From Nematopogon swammerdamellus (taxonomy: Eukaryota > Arthropoda > Insecta > Lepidoptera > Adelidae): a stretch of 64,000 nucleotides of DNA. This document shows positions 43,560-53,563 of the stretch, piece after piece. The stretch is from the NCBI GenBank assembly GCA_946902875.1, contig OX336349.1, positions 16,887,891-16,951,890 on the forward strand, given 5' to 3'. The stretch's first letter is position 1; each line of letters opens with the position of its first letter. A program made the translations under genes and the position numbers. The notes under the pieces are model-generated. The model was not told the origin of the DNA. It was given only the letters and a program-made list of their open reading frames with translations, and made no database searches.

Positions 43560-45319
43560 AAAGTCGGCAAGTGCGAGTTGGACTCGCGCACCGAGGGTTC
43601 CTCATCATCAGCATCACTCAATATATTTGTAGGTATTATGTATGTACAAAAACAATTGTTTTGGAAAATCACGAACCGCCTAAATAAACACTACAGCAAT
43701 GGTTTGACTGTGCGGCATTCGTGAAGTTGAAATACAGTAAAACCCGTTTAATACGATTCTCAAGGGGATGGGCGAAAAAATCGTCTTAAGCGGGAAATCG
43801 TCTCAAGCGGGAAGAGTTAAAATCATGCAAAGTACACACTTTAAAATCTGTTTATTGTATTTCTGACATAAATCAATATTCGCAATCGTTTAGGTACGTT
43901 TAAGAAATGAATCAATCGTCTGTTGTCGCAGGTCTTTCGCAGACTCACGCAATACAGTGCTTTCTATGCAGTTTAGTTTGTTAAGAGCATCATCACTGGA
44001 ATCAATCGAACAAAGATATCGCCTTAGTTGGACAACATCTTCTATCACTAAGTGAGAGTGCTTGTCGTTTAATATTGGCCGTCATGGCACGAAGAAGGAT
44101 ACACACACCACACGTGATAATTTCGATACAGTTCGACAGTTCGCGGCGGGTGACGATGTCCAACACAGACAGGCGGGCGGCACCGGAATGCGTACTAGCT
44201 CCGAGCTCGCTCGGCGCGCGGCGCTAGGAGCGAGCGCGAGGAGCGGGCGGTGCGCCCGACGCGGGAGCCGAGCATTCCCGAGCCCCGAGCTCGCTTCGGG
44301 CGGGCGACCTTCGTCACCAAAAGATCGTTTTAAGCGGGTTGGGGTCGTATTAAGCGGGAAAATTTTGTTCGTAAAATAAGGGACCAGCACAAAAGATCGT
44401 ATTATGCGGGAAATCATATTAACCGGGATCGTATTAAGAGGGTTTGACTGTATTTAAAATTTGCCGTATCTTTTGATTATATTGATTTAGAAGCTTTTCT
44501 ATAACTCGAAGGGATCGCAGACGTTAGTATTTCATATTAATTTCAATTTAATATCTTGACTCGTTACTGAGAAAAAGGGTCTTGACACACAAAACAAGCA
44601 ATTTTTTTGTTTAATATCATATAACCACAAGTTTAAAATTTTAGGATTTTTTCCTTTACGTGTGCTATGAGACCTTGCTTCTTACCAAATTTTATGATTC
44701 TACGTTGACGGGAAATACCCTATAAGTTTTGATTTGATTTGAGTGAGTTTGCGAGTATGAAATCTGACAGATGGCCGTATCTTTTGATTGCGTTGATTTG
44801 GAAGCTTGCATTTTCTACACCTTAAAGAAATCGTAGATCTTAGTATTTCATATTAATTTCAATTTGTTATCTTGATCTGTTCCTGAGAAAAAGGGACCTT
44901 GACATACAAAACAAACAAAAAAATTTTTTATGTCACATATCTATAAATTTGCAATGTTCGATTTTTTCCTTTGCTTGTGCTGTGAGACCTTGCCTCTTAC
45001 CAAATTTCATGATTCTAGGTTAACGCGAACATGAACTCTATAGGTTTTGATTTGATTTGCCGGTAGCAAAATATGTGACTTAAATGGGCGTATCTAGTGA
45101 TTGTGTTGACCTAGAAGCTTAATTTTTTTACACCTCCGAGGAAACGTAGACCATAGTATTTGATATTAATTTCAACTTGATACCTATACCCGTTCCTGAG
45201 AAAAAAGGTCTTGACAGACAGACAGACAGCCAGCCAGACAGACAGACAGACAGACAGACGGACAACAAAGTGACCCTATAAGGGTTCCGTTTTTTCCTCA
45301 TTTGAGGTACGGAACCCTA
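43560..45319 (+). mobile_element. Family E element with 312-bp internal array
   Basis: The left end GCAAGTGCGAGTTGGACTCG plus CGCACCGAGGGTTCC and the right end CCTATAAGGGTTCCGTTTTT plus TACGGAACCCTAAAAA define the repeat. The interior holds a pogo/Tigger-like insertion (43735..44450) and three tandem units starting at about 44461, 44773 and 45086. Each unit begins CCGTATCTTTTGATT-like and contains AGTATTTCATATTAATTTCA. Confidence 0.7.
43733..44452. mobile_element. pogo/Tigger-like non-autonomous element, TA TSD
   Basis: Starts CAGTAAAACCCGTTTAATAC (43735) and ends GTATTAAGAGGGTTTGACTG (44450), inverted repeats of about 21 bp, both flanked by TA. CAGT ends and TA duplication are typical of pogo/Tigger elements in the Tc1/mariner superfamily. 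Near both ends the motif CGTnTTAAGCGGG recurs several times. The GC-rich core (44150..44310) has open frames on both strands but no transposase motif. Confidence 0.8.
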
Positions 45320-45322
45320 AAA

Positions 45323-45395
45323 ACTGGCCAAGTGCGAATCGAACTCGCGCACCGAGGGTTCCGTATCGCCATATCGGATACGGAACCCTAAAAAT
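45323..45395 (+). repeat. Family E end pair
   Basis: GGCCAAGTGCGAATCGAACT, CGCACCGAGGGTTCCGTATC and, close by, GGATACGGAACCCTAAAAAT: a start and an end of family E with almost nothing between. Confidence 0.7.
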
Positions 45396-45774
45396 TTTTT
45401 CAAATTATTTTTTACAAAAGCTCACATAGGTAAAAGGTCTCTTCAACGACCGTTTAGTACAACGTTACGATTGTTTAAAAATCAATACACACTTGTGCCA
45501 AAAGAAATCGTACGTACGCAATCGACATGAAAACGAAACGAACGCTGAAAGAATTTGCATAATTGCCTATTTCGGAACATTCCCCAATGTTCCTCGAGAC
45601 TCGTGCGGAATTCTTTTGACTAGGGTTGCACACTGCAAAATATGAAGGAAATTATAATTTTATTATTAATTTTTGGATTTAGTATTAAGTTTATTGTTAT
45701 TAGAGTAATTTATCATTGAAATAAAAAATACTGAATTTATTATAAGAAAAATATATCTCTAATTCTGTGTTACT
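45396..45774. other. Unannotated stretch
   Basis: Nothing recognised. Confidence 0.4.
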
Positions 45775-46030
45775 TTTTAGGGTTCCGTACGGGGCCCTAT
45801 ACGGCTATCTATTATTCTAATATTAGAAATTTTCACTCAATATATGTTGGATACTCAATATACGGCGGATATCCTATCAAATACAAAACGTACAAAAATT
45901 ATGGGGGTCGCCATACAAAAAATATTTTTTTCTGGGTTTTTTGTTTTTATTCTATCGTAAATACATACGTCAAACTTGGTGAGATTATAGTGCAAACTCT
46001 AAAGTAAAACAAGAAAACCTGTAAAAATAA
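45775..46030 (+). repeat. Family E repeat, partial
   Basis: TTTTAGGGTTCCGTACGGGG and TATTATAGTGCAAACTCTAA-like blocks as in the copy at 4268. Confidence 0.6.
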
Positions 46031-46074
46031 AAACAGGCTAAATATAACTCGCTAAGAACCCCGAGCTGAATTAA

Positions 46075-46460
46075 ATATAACATATTTTTTACTTAGCGGT
46101 CCCCGATTCCTTTAAGTAAGTAAACGGAAATTATTTTTGACGTTTTAAGGGTCAGGGTTTTTTTAAATTTGTAATTTAACTTTTACTTCAAAATAAAAAA
46201 AACCGCATCCGTGAGATGTAATTGTTTTATTACTTAATAATTACTTAATTACTTGATTACTAACATAGCTAAGAACCATCTCGGATAAACCAGATTTCTA
46301 ATAAAAAAAACTGCATCCAAATCGGTCCAACCGTTTGGGAGCTAAGATGCCATAGACCACACAGACAGACAGACACACACACACACAGCAGACACACATA
46401 CGCACACACAGACAGACAGAGAGACAGACGAAGGCGCCAAAATTATAACACCCCCCTTTT
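46075..46460 (+). repeat. Family G repeat with GACA/CA microsatellite
   Basis: ACTTAGCGGTCCCCGATTCC and CCGCATCCAAATCGGTCCAA, then a CA/GACA-rich microsatellite at 46363..46431 and ACACCCCCCTTTTGAGTCGC at the end. It is inverted relative to 16040..16330. Confidence 0.65.
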
Positions 46461-46815
46461 GAGTCGCGGGTTAATGACAGAAAAATACGTACAACTGAAA
46501 TCCGGAAAAATCCCTCTAGAAACAGCCGGCAACCCTACTGCGAACGCTGCGCTGGGCGCCTCAAAATGTAGCTTCTACGTGAATTACAGGATAACTTTAT
46601 GTACACTCAGCTTTAAATGTGGCGATATACACGTAGAACTCTGTCATAGACTCTATCGCACAGCTACTTACTGAGTTGTACAGAGTGCACAGTGTGCGAT
46701 AGTGAGTGCGGAAAGGTTCTTCAGGTTTATGTGCATTTACCTACATACATATCATGCGTATATGCGAAAGTTGATGTACGCACATACATTGTACAAGCAT
46801 TAACTTATACTTGTT
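46461..46815. other. Unannotated stretch
   Basis: A 71-codon frame (46459..46674) has no recognised motif. Confidence 0.4.
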
Positions 46816-47196
46816 TTTTATTTTTTATGGAAACTGACACGGTTGGCTACATCGCCTACAACATCCGTGATGTCAGCCCATAACACCGGGTGAACTAGGT
46901 GCCATGCCAGTGCTTCCCTTCATTTCGTGTCGGCTACACACTGAACTGGACGGAAAACACAAACTATTTACATAGCCGTTTCGAACGACGTTTCGCTCAG
47001 TGCGGTGGTATCAACCCGGCCGAGATAAACCCTACCACCTAGTAAGGTAAGAAAGGAAGGGGCCTACAGTTTAACGTGGAATCCGAACCACGGTCAGCCT
47101 CCAACGGTCGAGCGGTCACCCATCCAAATACTGACCGCGCTCAGGGTTGCTTATGAACAGTCGACCGACCGCACCACTGAGCTACCGAGGCTGACT
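46816..47196 (-). mobile_element. Family B SINE, full length
   Basis: Contains all parts: T-run, TGGAAACTGACACGGTTGGC, body, 5S-like CCCATCCAAATACTGACCGC (47117..47136) and tRNA-like CACTGAGCTACCGAGGCTGA at the end. Confidence 0.9.
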
Positions 47197-47349
47197 ACTG
47201 TTGTTTACGTATATACGTTCTTGTATATATATATATTATATACTCTCTGCTATGTAGTCTGGAAAATAGGACAGACGTGGTATGTTCGCTACAAGGTTCG
47301 CTATTACAACATTAGTGTGACAGCTGTCAGAACAATAAAATTAATTTCT

Positions 47350-47687
47350 CGTCCTTGTCCCTCACTAGGTGAAAGGCTCAAATTGTTGATACGCAGGTGG
47401 ATCTTCGTGCACTTGCTGCTTGATAGCGTTATCTTGTCCTAATACTTTGCTAAACGTGGTGGTCGGTGTTGCGCTGTAATTTAGCGGAGTTCTTGCAGCA
47501 CAACACCGATTACTGGGTTAACTCGGATTGTCGGGATACAGCGTGTATGTATCTATGTAGCCGACTGGGTTGGTACCATACCACCCTCCTGGAGGAAGGA
47601 TGGCCTCATAGCAACATCGGCTGTGTTCTACCCTAGCCCAGTATATCCAAAAATTCAAAGGGAAGTTTCCGGTATTTTATCTTCTCG
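47350..47687 (+). mobile_element. Family C SINE, left part of a split copy
   Basis: CCTCACTAGGTGAAAGGCTC is followed by a family A insertion, then GCCGACTGGGTTGGTACC and the rest of C up to TTATCTTCTCG, where element 2 is inserted. The SINE resumes at 54425. Confidence 0.8.
47388..47558 (-). repeat. Family A fragment inserted in family C SINE
   Basis: CAGGTGGATCTTCGTGCACT, GTGGTGGTCGGTGTTGCGCT and ATTGTCGGGATACAGCGTGT follow the order of the complete copy at 61307. It lies between CAAATTG and GCCGACTGGG of the SINE. Confidence 0.8.
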
Positions 47688-48035
47688 TGTTAGCAACATA
47701 TGAATACCTGTTATTAATTATTTTACTAATTTAGAAGTATAATTTACTTTGGTTATCTAAGTTTTAACATTGTCTAAATCTAAAAGGAATGAAACGAAGG
47801 GCAGCGCCAAGATGGCGGATTATGTGGTTTTGACGAAAATCGTGGAGTTTGCCGAGTGTTAATGATTGTGATTAATCGTTGGTTGTATACCTGGATTTAA
47901 GGAATTATAAAGAGTGAGTACTCGATATAGTGTTTTATTCACAATTTACCTATACCTATTGCTAGAAGTACCACCAAAGGGAATCGCAATTCCCATTTCA
48001 TCCTGAAATGCCATGAAATACGGCAGGTTCGTGCA
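47688..48035 (+). repeat. 5' LTR of element 2
   Basis: Starts TGTTAGCAACATATG and ends TTCGTGCA. The U3 part holds CGCCAAGATGGCGG (47805..47818) and TATAAAG (47906..47912). Confidence 0.95.
47805..47912 (+). promoter_or_regulatory. Candidate LTR promoter elements
   Basis: CCAAGATGGCGG is a good match to the YY1/Pleiohomeotic site, and TATAAAG follows about 90 bases later. Both are conserved in the 3' LTR. Their use is inferred from sequence only. Confidence 0.35.
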
Positions 48036-48060
48036 GTTCAGAAGTGGGGTGGACTCAAAT
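48036..48060 (+). other. Candidate primer binding site of element 2
   Basis: Right after the LTR, TCAGAAGTGGG (48038..48048) matches the complement of the insect tRNA-Leu 3' region (CCCACTTCTGA) but not its terminal ACACCA. An offset site of this kind has been described for the mdg3/micropia group. The tRNA assignment is from memory. Confidence 0.4.
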
Positions 48061-48390
48061 TTCAACTGGCATTATTGTTTTCCTTTAGTTTCCAAATGTT
48101 TACATACATTTCGTGTTCCCACTAATTTGAAGGAATAATTATAATTATTTTTTTTTATATATATTTATTTTGTTTTGTTGACGTTTTTGTTGACCAGATT
48201 AAAATTAGAATTGTAGAAACTTCATTGAATATATTACTAAAAAAAAAAAAAAAAAAATATATATATATAATTAATAAACATTCTTTATTGTTCACACTTA
48301 ATACCTACACAGAGTTAAACAGGACGGTTTTTTTTTTTAGGCTTTCGGAGAGAACAGTCCACTGTCGGATTTATATCTGTTCGCTTTTCA
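48061..48390 (+). other. Leader of element 2
   Basis: AT-rich with an A(17) run at 48241..48257 and T(12)AG at 48329..48340, which looks like a splice acceptor. The gag-pol frame is open through this acceptor-like site. Confidence 0.5.
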
Positions 48391-51300
48391 GTGACCGGCG
48401 AAACTGATGGTACTGGACTGTATAGTCCGTCACAGCCTACCGGGAGTGGAGCCGCCGCCGGGAGCGTCTGCGGAGGGCCCCAGGAGTCGTGCCGCCTCAC
48501 GTACAGCCGGGAGCGTACCGGAGGACGCCGAGGGTCGTGTCGCCGCACGCACACCCGGGAGCTCAGCGGAGGACGCCGGGAGTCGGGCCGTCGCCGCACG
48601 CACAGTCGGAAGCACAGCGGAGGGCGCCGCCGGGAGTCGGGCCGCCGCACGTGCAGCCGGGAGCGCAGCAGATCGTACCGGGAGTCGAACCGCCGCCAAC
48701 TGCGCAGCCGAGAGCGCAGCGGAGAACACCGGGAGACGACCTGCTGCACGCGCAGCCGGGAGAGCAGCGGAGGGCGACGGGAGTCGGGCCGCCGCGCACG
48801 CAGCCGAGAGCAGCGGCGAAGGGCGCTACCGCGCCGCCGGGAGTCGGGCCGCCGCACACGCAGCCGGTCGGCGAGGCGCAGTCTACGCAGTGCAGCCCGA
48901 GAGGAGTCGCCTCGCCGGACGGAACGGTTCTCGCGCAGCGTTCAGCGGGCACAACGTAGTAGTAGGGAGACTCGTCGCTCGGACAGCCATGTAAGCAGAC
49001 GGTCGCGCAAGCAGGTGGTACGCCCGTCACGTAGTATTACTCGCTGCCAGGAGGGCCAACGTCGGCCCATTAATACATTTCGTGGTCATACAGAGAATAC
49101 TGGCGAGTCGAATACATCGCTTTCTAACGCTAAGGAAAGTTTAGCTCACTTATTAGAAGCTATTAAATCGATTGGTCGTACAGATAATAATCCAGAAAAG
49201 TTAGGAAGTATGCACAATACTGTTCCCGAGTTCGACCCCTCGAGAAAAGAACAGACTATGACTATGTGGCTTCATAAGGTAAATCAGTGCGCTTTAATAT
49301 ATGGATGGACAGAGAAGCAGTTGATACATTTCGCTCTACCTAAGTTGCGAGGCGTAGCACAGCGATGGTACGAAGGTCTATCATCCGTTCTTTACTCGTG
49401 GGAAGAATGGCAGACAAAACTGTTAGCAGCTTTTCCTTCGGAAGAGAATTACGGGCAAATGCTAAGCGATATGCTTGCCAAACGTGCTCGCTTCGGAGAC
49501 GCTTTAGAGGACTACTTTTACGATAAAATAGCCTTCGTGAACCGATGTGGCATCACAGGTAGACGTGCTGTGGAGTGTATACTTCACGGCATTGACGACC
49601 GTTCTGTCAGGTTAGGGGCTGAAGCCGTGCAATACGAAGATCCAGACAGGCTTTTGGCATATTTGAGAAATGTCAGAAATATAAAGCCACAAGTAGATCG
49701 CCGGTTTCCCAGAGGTCATATTTCAATTAGGCCACATGACACTCCTAACAAACAACAGGACAAAATAATACCACGCTGTTACAATTGTAAGAAGGAGGGC
49801 CACATTACAACTAAGTGCACAATGCCTATAAAAAGATGCGGTAAATGTTCTAAAATAGGGCACGAAACGGAAAATTGCTATTCAAAATTACCAGCTACTA
49901 CCGAGAAAACTGTTTTAACTGTCTGGAATAAAAATTCCCACGGAGAGAAATACCATAAAAATGTATACGTCAATGGCATTCCTTTTGAGGGATTTATAGA
50001 TTTCGGCAGCGAATGTTGTATGGTTAGGTTATCCGATTTTAATAAAATTAGCAAACAATTTGATACAAAAGCACTACCAGCTCTCCGAGGTTTTGGCAAT
50101 TCTGTCGTTCAAGTATTAGGTAAGCAAGAACTCCGTATCACAGTTGACGAGGTTGAGGCTGACGTAGAATTGTACATTGTACCTGACGAGACTATGCATG
50201 TACCAATTATGATTGGTCAAACTTTTACAGAGCAACCCCACGTTGTAGTCTATAAGACGAACGATCAGTTATATATGTACAACTCAGTTGACGATTATAA
50301 TACCTCGGATAAAATTAAGTTCTTCTGTAAAAGCGATGTCTCTCTTTCCGGATTATCAATCATTGAAGTTTACACGGATCCAACTTTTGAAGGTGAGGTG
50401 TATATTGAAGGAGGTATTCGTCTTAAGTCTGATGTACGCTTCTCAGTGCCCTCAGGATTGTTTTCCGTTCGAAAAGGAATGAGTAACATAGTAGTTAACG
50501 TTCCTGATGATAAAACAATTGTTCTAGATGAAGGTTGCGTAGTGGCTCGTGGGCGTGTGGCGAGAGAGGAAAGTTCGACAGCACCTTTAGATGTAATGCG
50601 CGTTGTAGCGACTAACCAGTTATTACCCATAGATTCTGCTAATGTACGGGTTGGCAAAGGGATTTCTTCCTACGAAAAGGAACAATTGATGTTAATGCTA
50701 AATAAATACAGACGCTGCTTTGCTTCAAATTTGTCCGAATTAGGTGCTACATCGGTAGGCGAAATGACTATAACTTTGAACAACGACGAGCCTGTAGTCT
50801 ACAGGCCATATAGGTTGGCAGTCCAGGAGAAAGAGGTTGTAAGAGATATGATAGCCGAATTACTAGAGAATAATATAATACGTTCCTCCACTTCGCCCTA
50901 CGCCAGCCCAGTCGTGCTGGTGAGAAAGAAGACTGGAGACTATCGACTCTGTATTGACTACCGAGCTCTCAATAAGAGCACCATCAAAGAAAAGTATCCG
51001 ATGCCACTCATAGACGATCAGCTGGACGTTTTAGCTGGTCATCAGTTTTATACCACTCTGGACTTGGCATCTGGCTACTATCAGGTGCCTCTCCGCGAAA
51101 AGGACAAATATAAAACCGCATTCGTGACTCCGGACGGGCATTATGAGTTTAATCGAATGCCCTTCGGTCTTGCAAATGCCCCGGCGACATTCCAAAGAAT
51201 CATGAATCAGGTATTAGGCTCTTCACGCCACAAGGAAGCACTCGCTTACTTAGATGACGTTATTATTCCTGCCAGGGACTTCGATGAGGGTATGGCTCGA

Positions 51301-53394
51301 CTGGAGAAAGTTCTGAAGCTGTTTTTGGATGCGGGTCTAACACTAAAACTTTCAAAATGTTGGTTTTTCGGCCATAATGTCGATTACTTGGGATTCGAGG
51401 TTTCAAAGGATGGAATTCAACCGGGGTCTAAGAAGGTGGAAGCTGTGGAGAAGTTTCCAACACCGGAGAATCAACATAATGTACGCCAGTTTTTAGGGTT
51501 AGCGAGTTTCTTTCGGCGTTTTGTGCCTGGATTTTCTTTGATTGCAAAACCTTTAACTTATCTTTTAAAGAAAGATATAACTTGGGTCTGGGGAGATGAA
51601 CAGGAAGTAGCATTTAGAACCTTGCAGCAAAAGCTAGTCCAGAAACCTACATTGGCTCTTTATGATCCTAATGCAGAAACAGAGCTGCATACGGACGCGT
51701 GCAAGATTGGTCTTGCGGGAATTCTCCTACAAAGTGGTGATGGTGGAATACTTAGACCGGTGGCTTATTTCAGTCGTCAAACGACCCCTGAAGAACAAAA
51801 TTATTCTTCCTATGATTTAGAAACGCTAGCTGTGGTGGCCGCCCTTCAGAAATTCAGAGTATATCTTGTTGGTTTGTCTTTTAAAATTGTGACGGACTGT
51901 AATTCATTGCGTGCAACCTTTTCAAAGAGAGACATGATACCGCGGGTAGCTCGATGGTGGGAACAAATGCAGGAGTATAATTTTGACATTCAGTATAGGG
52001 CCGGTACAGCAATGGCCCATGTTGACGCCCTTAGCCGTAATCCCATTCCTGGTTCGTTGCAAGAGATTCATGATATTATGGCCATTTCGGAGACTAGCTG
52101 GTTAGTTACAGTGCAAAGTGCAGACTCTGAGGTGCAGAGAATTGTCAACATTCTCAAAGACTCGAATCTCAATGATGTAGCTGACATTAAAACCAATTTC
52201 AAGTTAAAGGGGGATAAGTTATTTCGGGTTACCCCACAGGGAGACAGATGGGTGGTACCAAAAGGCGTCCGTTGGCAGATCGTCAAACAGAACCACGACG
52301 ACATAGGCCACTTTTCTGTCGACAAGACCCTAGAAAAGATTAAGTCGTCTTACTGGTTTAGTAAAATGAGGGCTTTTGTAAAAAAATATGTCAATTCGTG
52401 TCTAGAGTGCGCTTATGCGAAATCATCAGGGGGGAAAAGACCTGGATTCTTGCATCCAATTGAGAAAGTTGATAACCCATTTGACACCGTCCACGCGGAT
52501 CACGTTGGACCCTTTGTGCGAAGCAGTAGAGGGAATGTACATATATTGGTCATTATAGACGCCTACACACGTTATATTTACCTTAAACCAGTGCGAAACA
52601 CTAAGTCACATACGTCTATAAAGGTGTTCCGGGAGTATTTTGGTATTTTCGGGGTACCGAGAAGACTAATTACGGATCGAGGAACTTCGTTCACGAGCAT
52701 ATTGTTTAAAAGATTCACAGGAGAAAAAGGCATTAAGCATATACTCAATGCGGTTGCTACACCCAGAGCCAACGGGCAGGTGGAGCGCTACAATAAAACA
52801 ATCGTAGACGCCCTTACAGCAAAGTGCATTGGTACACCAGATAGTAAATGGGACGACCACCTGCCCGATGTGCAGTGGGGTATCAACAATACCCTTAACA
52901 AAGGCATTAATCGTACCCCGTCAGAAGCATTATTTGGTGTTAGACCGGCAGGTACTAATGAGAGCAGGATACTTACTGAGATAGCCGATGATGTGGTTAA
53001 TAACGAAAGGGGCCTTGATCTAAGTAGATCTGAAATTAGACAAGAAATTAATGCCCATATTGAATCTAGCCAGCAGAGCCAAAAATCAGCATTTGACAAG
53101 AAACGTTGCCAGCCAGTAAATTTCCAAGTAGGAGACTTGGTGCGAGTTGAGCGCCACGTACCTTCTATAGGCCAAAGCAAGAAACTTGTGCCCAAATACC
53201 AGGGCCCTTACCGAATTACGGCGGTATTAGACCACGATCGTTTCCACGTGGAGGGAACACCTTTGACCCAGAAAAACGGTAGACGGTTCTCTTCGATTGT
53301 AGCCATAGATAAGATTAAACCTTGGCTTAATTTTAGTCGACCTCACGGGCAAGATTTAGTTGCGTCTGGTGAGTCTAGCGGAGAAAATGATTAA
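48391..53394 (+). CDS. gag-pol: Gag-Pol polyprotein of LTR element 2
   Basis: 1667 codons, open from before 48391; the first codon given here is GTG. The first in-frame ATG is at 49210 (residue 274, MHNTVPEFDP), so residues 1-273 need non-AUG or spliced initiation, if translated. That part is Arg/Ser-rich, with ~16-residue repeats (GGRRESGRRTHSRE-like). The capsid-like core is ~275-440; two CCHC knuckles (CYNCKKEGH..., CGKCSKIGH...) at ~462-500; the protease site reads IDFG (~535) where DSG or DTG is usual. Reverse transcriptase: IDYRALNK ~853, YLDD ~953. RNase H: HTDAC ~1098. Integrase: HHCC ~1300-1340, Asp in HADHVG (~1368) and TDRGTSF (~1427), Glu in QVERYN (~1463) with 35 residues between the last two, and KYQGPYR (~1601), the GPY/F module. 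Confidence 0.95.
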   Translation: MTGETDGTGLYSPSQPTGSGAAAGSVCGGPQESCRLTYSRERTGGRRGSCRRTHTRELSGGRRESGRRRTHSRKHSGGRRRESGRRTCSRERSRSYRESNRRQLRSRERSGEHRETTCCTRSRESSGGRRESGRRARSREQRRRALPRRRESGRRTRSRSARRSLRSAAREESPRRTERFSRSVQRAQRSSRETRRSDSHVSRRSRKQVVRPSRSITRCQEGQRRPINTFRGHTENTGESNTSLSNAKESLAHLLEAIKSIGRTDNNPEKLGSMHNTVPEFDPSRKEQTMTMWLHKVNQCALIYGWTEKQLIHFALPKLRGVAQRWYEGLSSVLYSWEEWQTKLLAAFPSEENYGQMLSDMLAKRARFGDALEDYFYDKIAFVNRCGITGRRAVECILHGIDDRSVRLGAEAVQYEDPDRLLAYLRNVRNIKPQVDRRFPRGHISIRPHDTPNKQQDKIIPRCYNCKKEGHITTKCTMPIKRCGKCSKIGHETENCYSKLPATTEKTVLTVWNKNSHGEKYHKNVYVNGIPFEGFIDFGSECCMVRLSDFNKISKQFDTKALPALRGFGNSVVQVLGKQELRITVDEVEADVELYIVPDETMHVPIMIGQTFTEQPHVVVYKTNDQLYMYNSVDDYNTSDKIKFFCKSDVSLSGLSIIEVYTDPTFEGEVYIEGGIRLKSDVRFSVPSGLFSVRKGMSNIVVNVPDDKTIVLDEGCVVARGRVAREESSTAPLDVMRVVATNQLLPIDSANVRVGKGISSYEKEQLMLMLNKYRRCFASNLSELGATSVGEMTITLNNDEPVVYRPYRLAVQEKEVVRDMIAELLENNIIRSSTSPYASPVVLVRKKTGDYRLCIDYRALNKSTIKEKYPMPLIDDQLDVLAGHQFYTTLDLASGYYQVPLREKDKYKTAFVTPDGHYEFNRMPFGLANAPATFQRIMNQVLGSSRHKEALAYLDDVIIPARDFDEGMARLEKVLKLFLDAGLTLKLSKCWFFGHNVDYLGFEVSKDGIQPGSKKVEAVEKFPTPENQHNVRQFLGLASFFRRFVPGFSLIAKPLTYLLKKDITWVWGDEQEVAFRTLQQKLVQKPTLALYDPNAETELHTDACKIGLAGILLQSGDGGILRPVAYFSRQTTPEEQNYSSYDLETLAVVAALQKFRVYLVGLSFKIVTDCNSLRATFSKRDMIPRVARWWEQMQEYNFDIQYRAGTAMAHVDALSRNPIPGSLQEIHDIMAISETSWLVTVQSADSEVQRIVNILKDSNLNDVADIKTNFKLKGDKLFRVTPQGDRWVVPKGVRWQIVKQNHDDIGHFSVDKTLEKIKSSYWFSKMRAFVKKYVNSCLECAYAKSSGGKRPGFLHPIEKVDNPFDTVHADHVGPFVRSSRGNVHILVIIDAYTRYIYLKPVRNTKSHTSIKVFREYFGIFGVPRRLITDRGTSFTSILFKRFTGEKGIKHILNAVATPRANGQVERYNKTIVDALTAKCIGTPDSKWDDHLPDVQWGINNTLNKGINRTPSEALFGVRPAGTNESRILTEIADDVVNNERGLDLSRSEIRQEINAHIESSQQSQKSAFDKKRCQPVNFQVGDLVRVERHVPSIGQSKKLVPKYQGPYRITAVLDHDRFHVEGTPLTQKNGRRFSSIVAIDKIKPWLNFSRPHGQDLVASGESSGEND
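48420..48900 (+). repeat. GC-rich 45-51-bp repeats in the gag N-terminal region
   Basis: About eight imperfect units with CGGGAGTCGGGCCGCCGCAC and CAGCCGGGAGCGCAGCGGAG. All six frames are largely open because stop codons are rare in this composition, so only the frame continuous with Gag is annotated. Confidence 0.85.
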
Positions 53395-53563
53395 TTTGGT
53401 TCATTAACCGACTAATTGTGTTTTATGATATCCCCCGTGTTATTACTGTTTCGTAACTCTTAAGTTCTGATTATATTACTTATTAAATGTGGAATGTTAT
53501 TTTTGTAAAATGTAATATTGGTTTATATAAATACTATCTATGAACGGATATTTTGTGATTTGG

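Noticed and set aside
48315..49030. Additional ORFs in all frames over the RS-rich region
   Set aside because: High GC and repeated composition keep all frames open. Only one frame continues into Gag.
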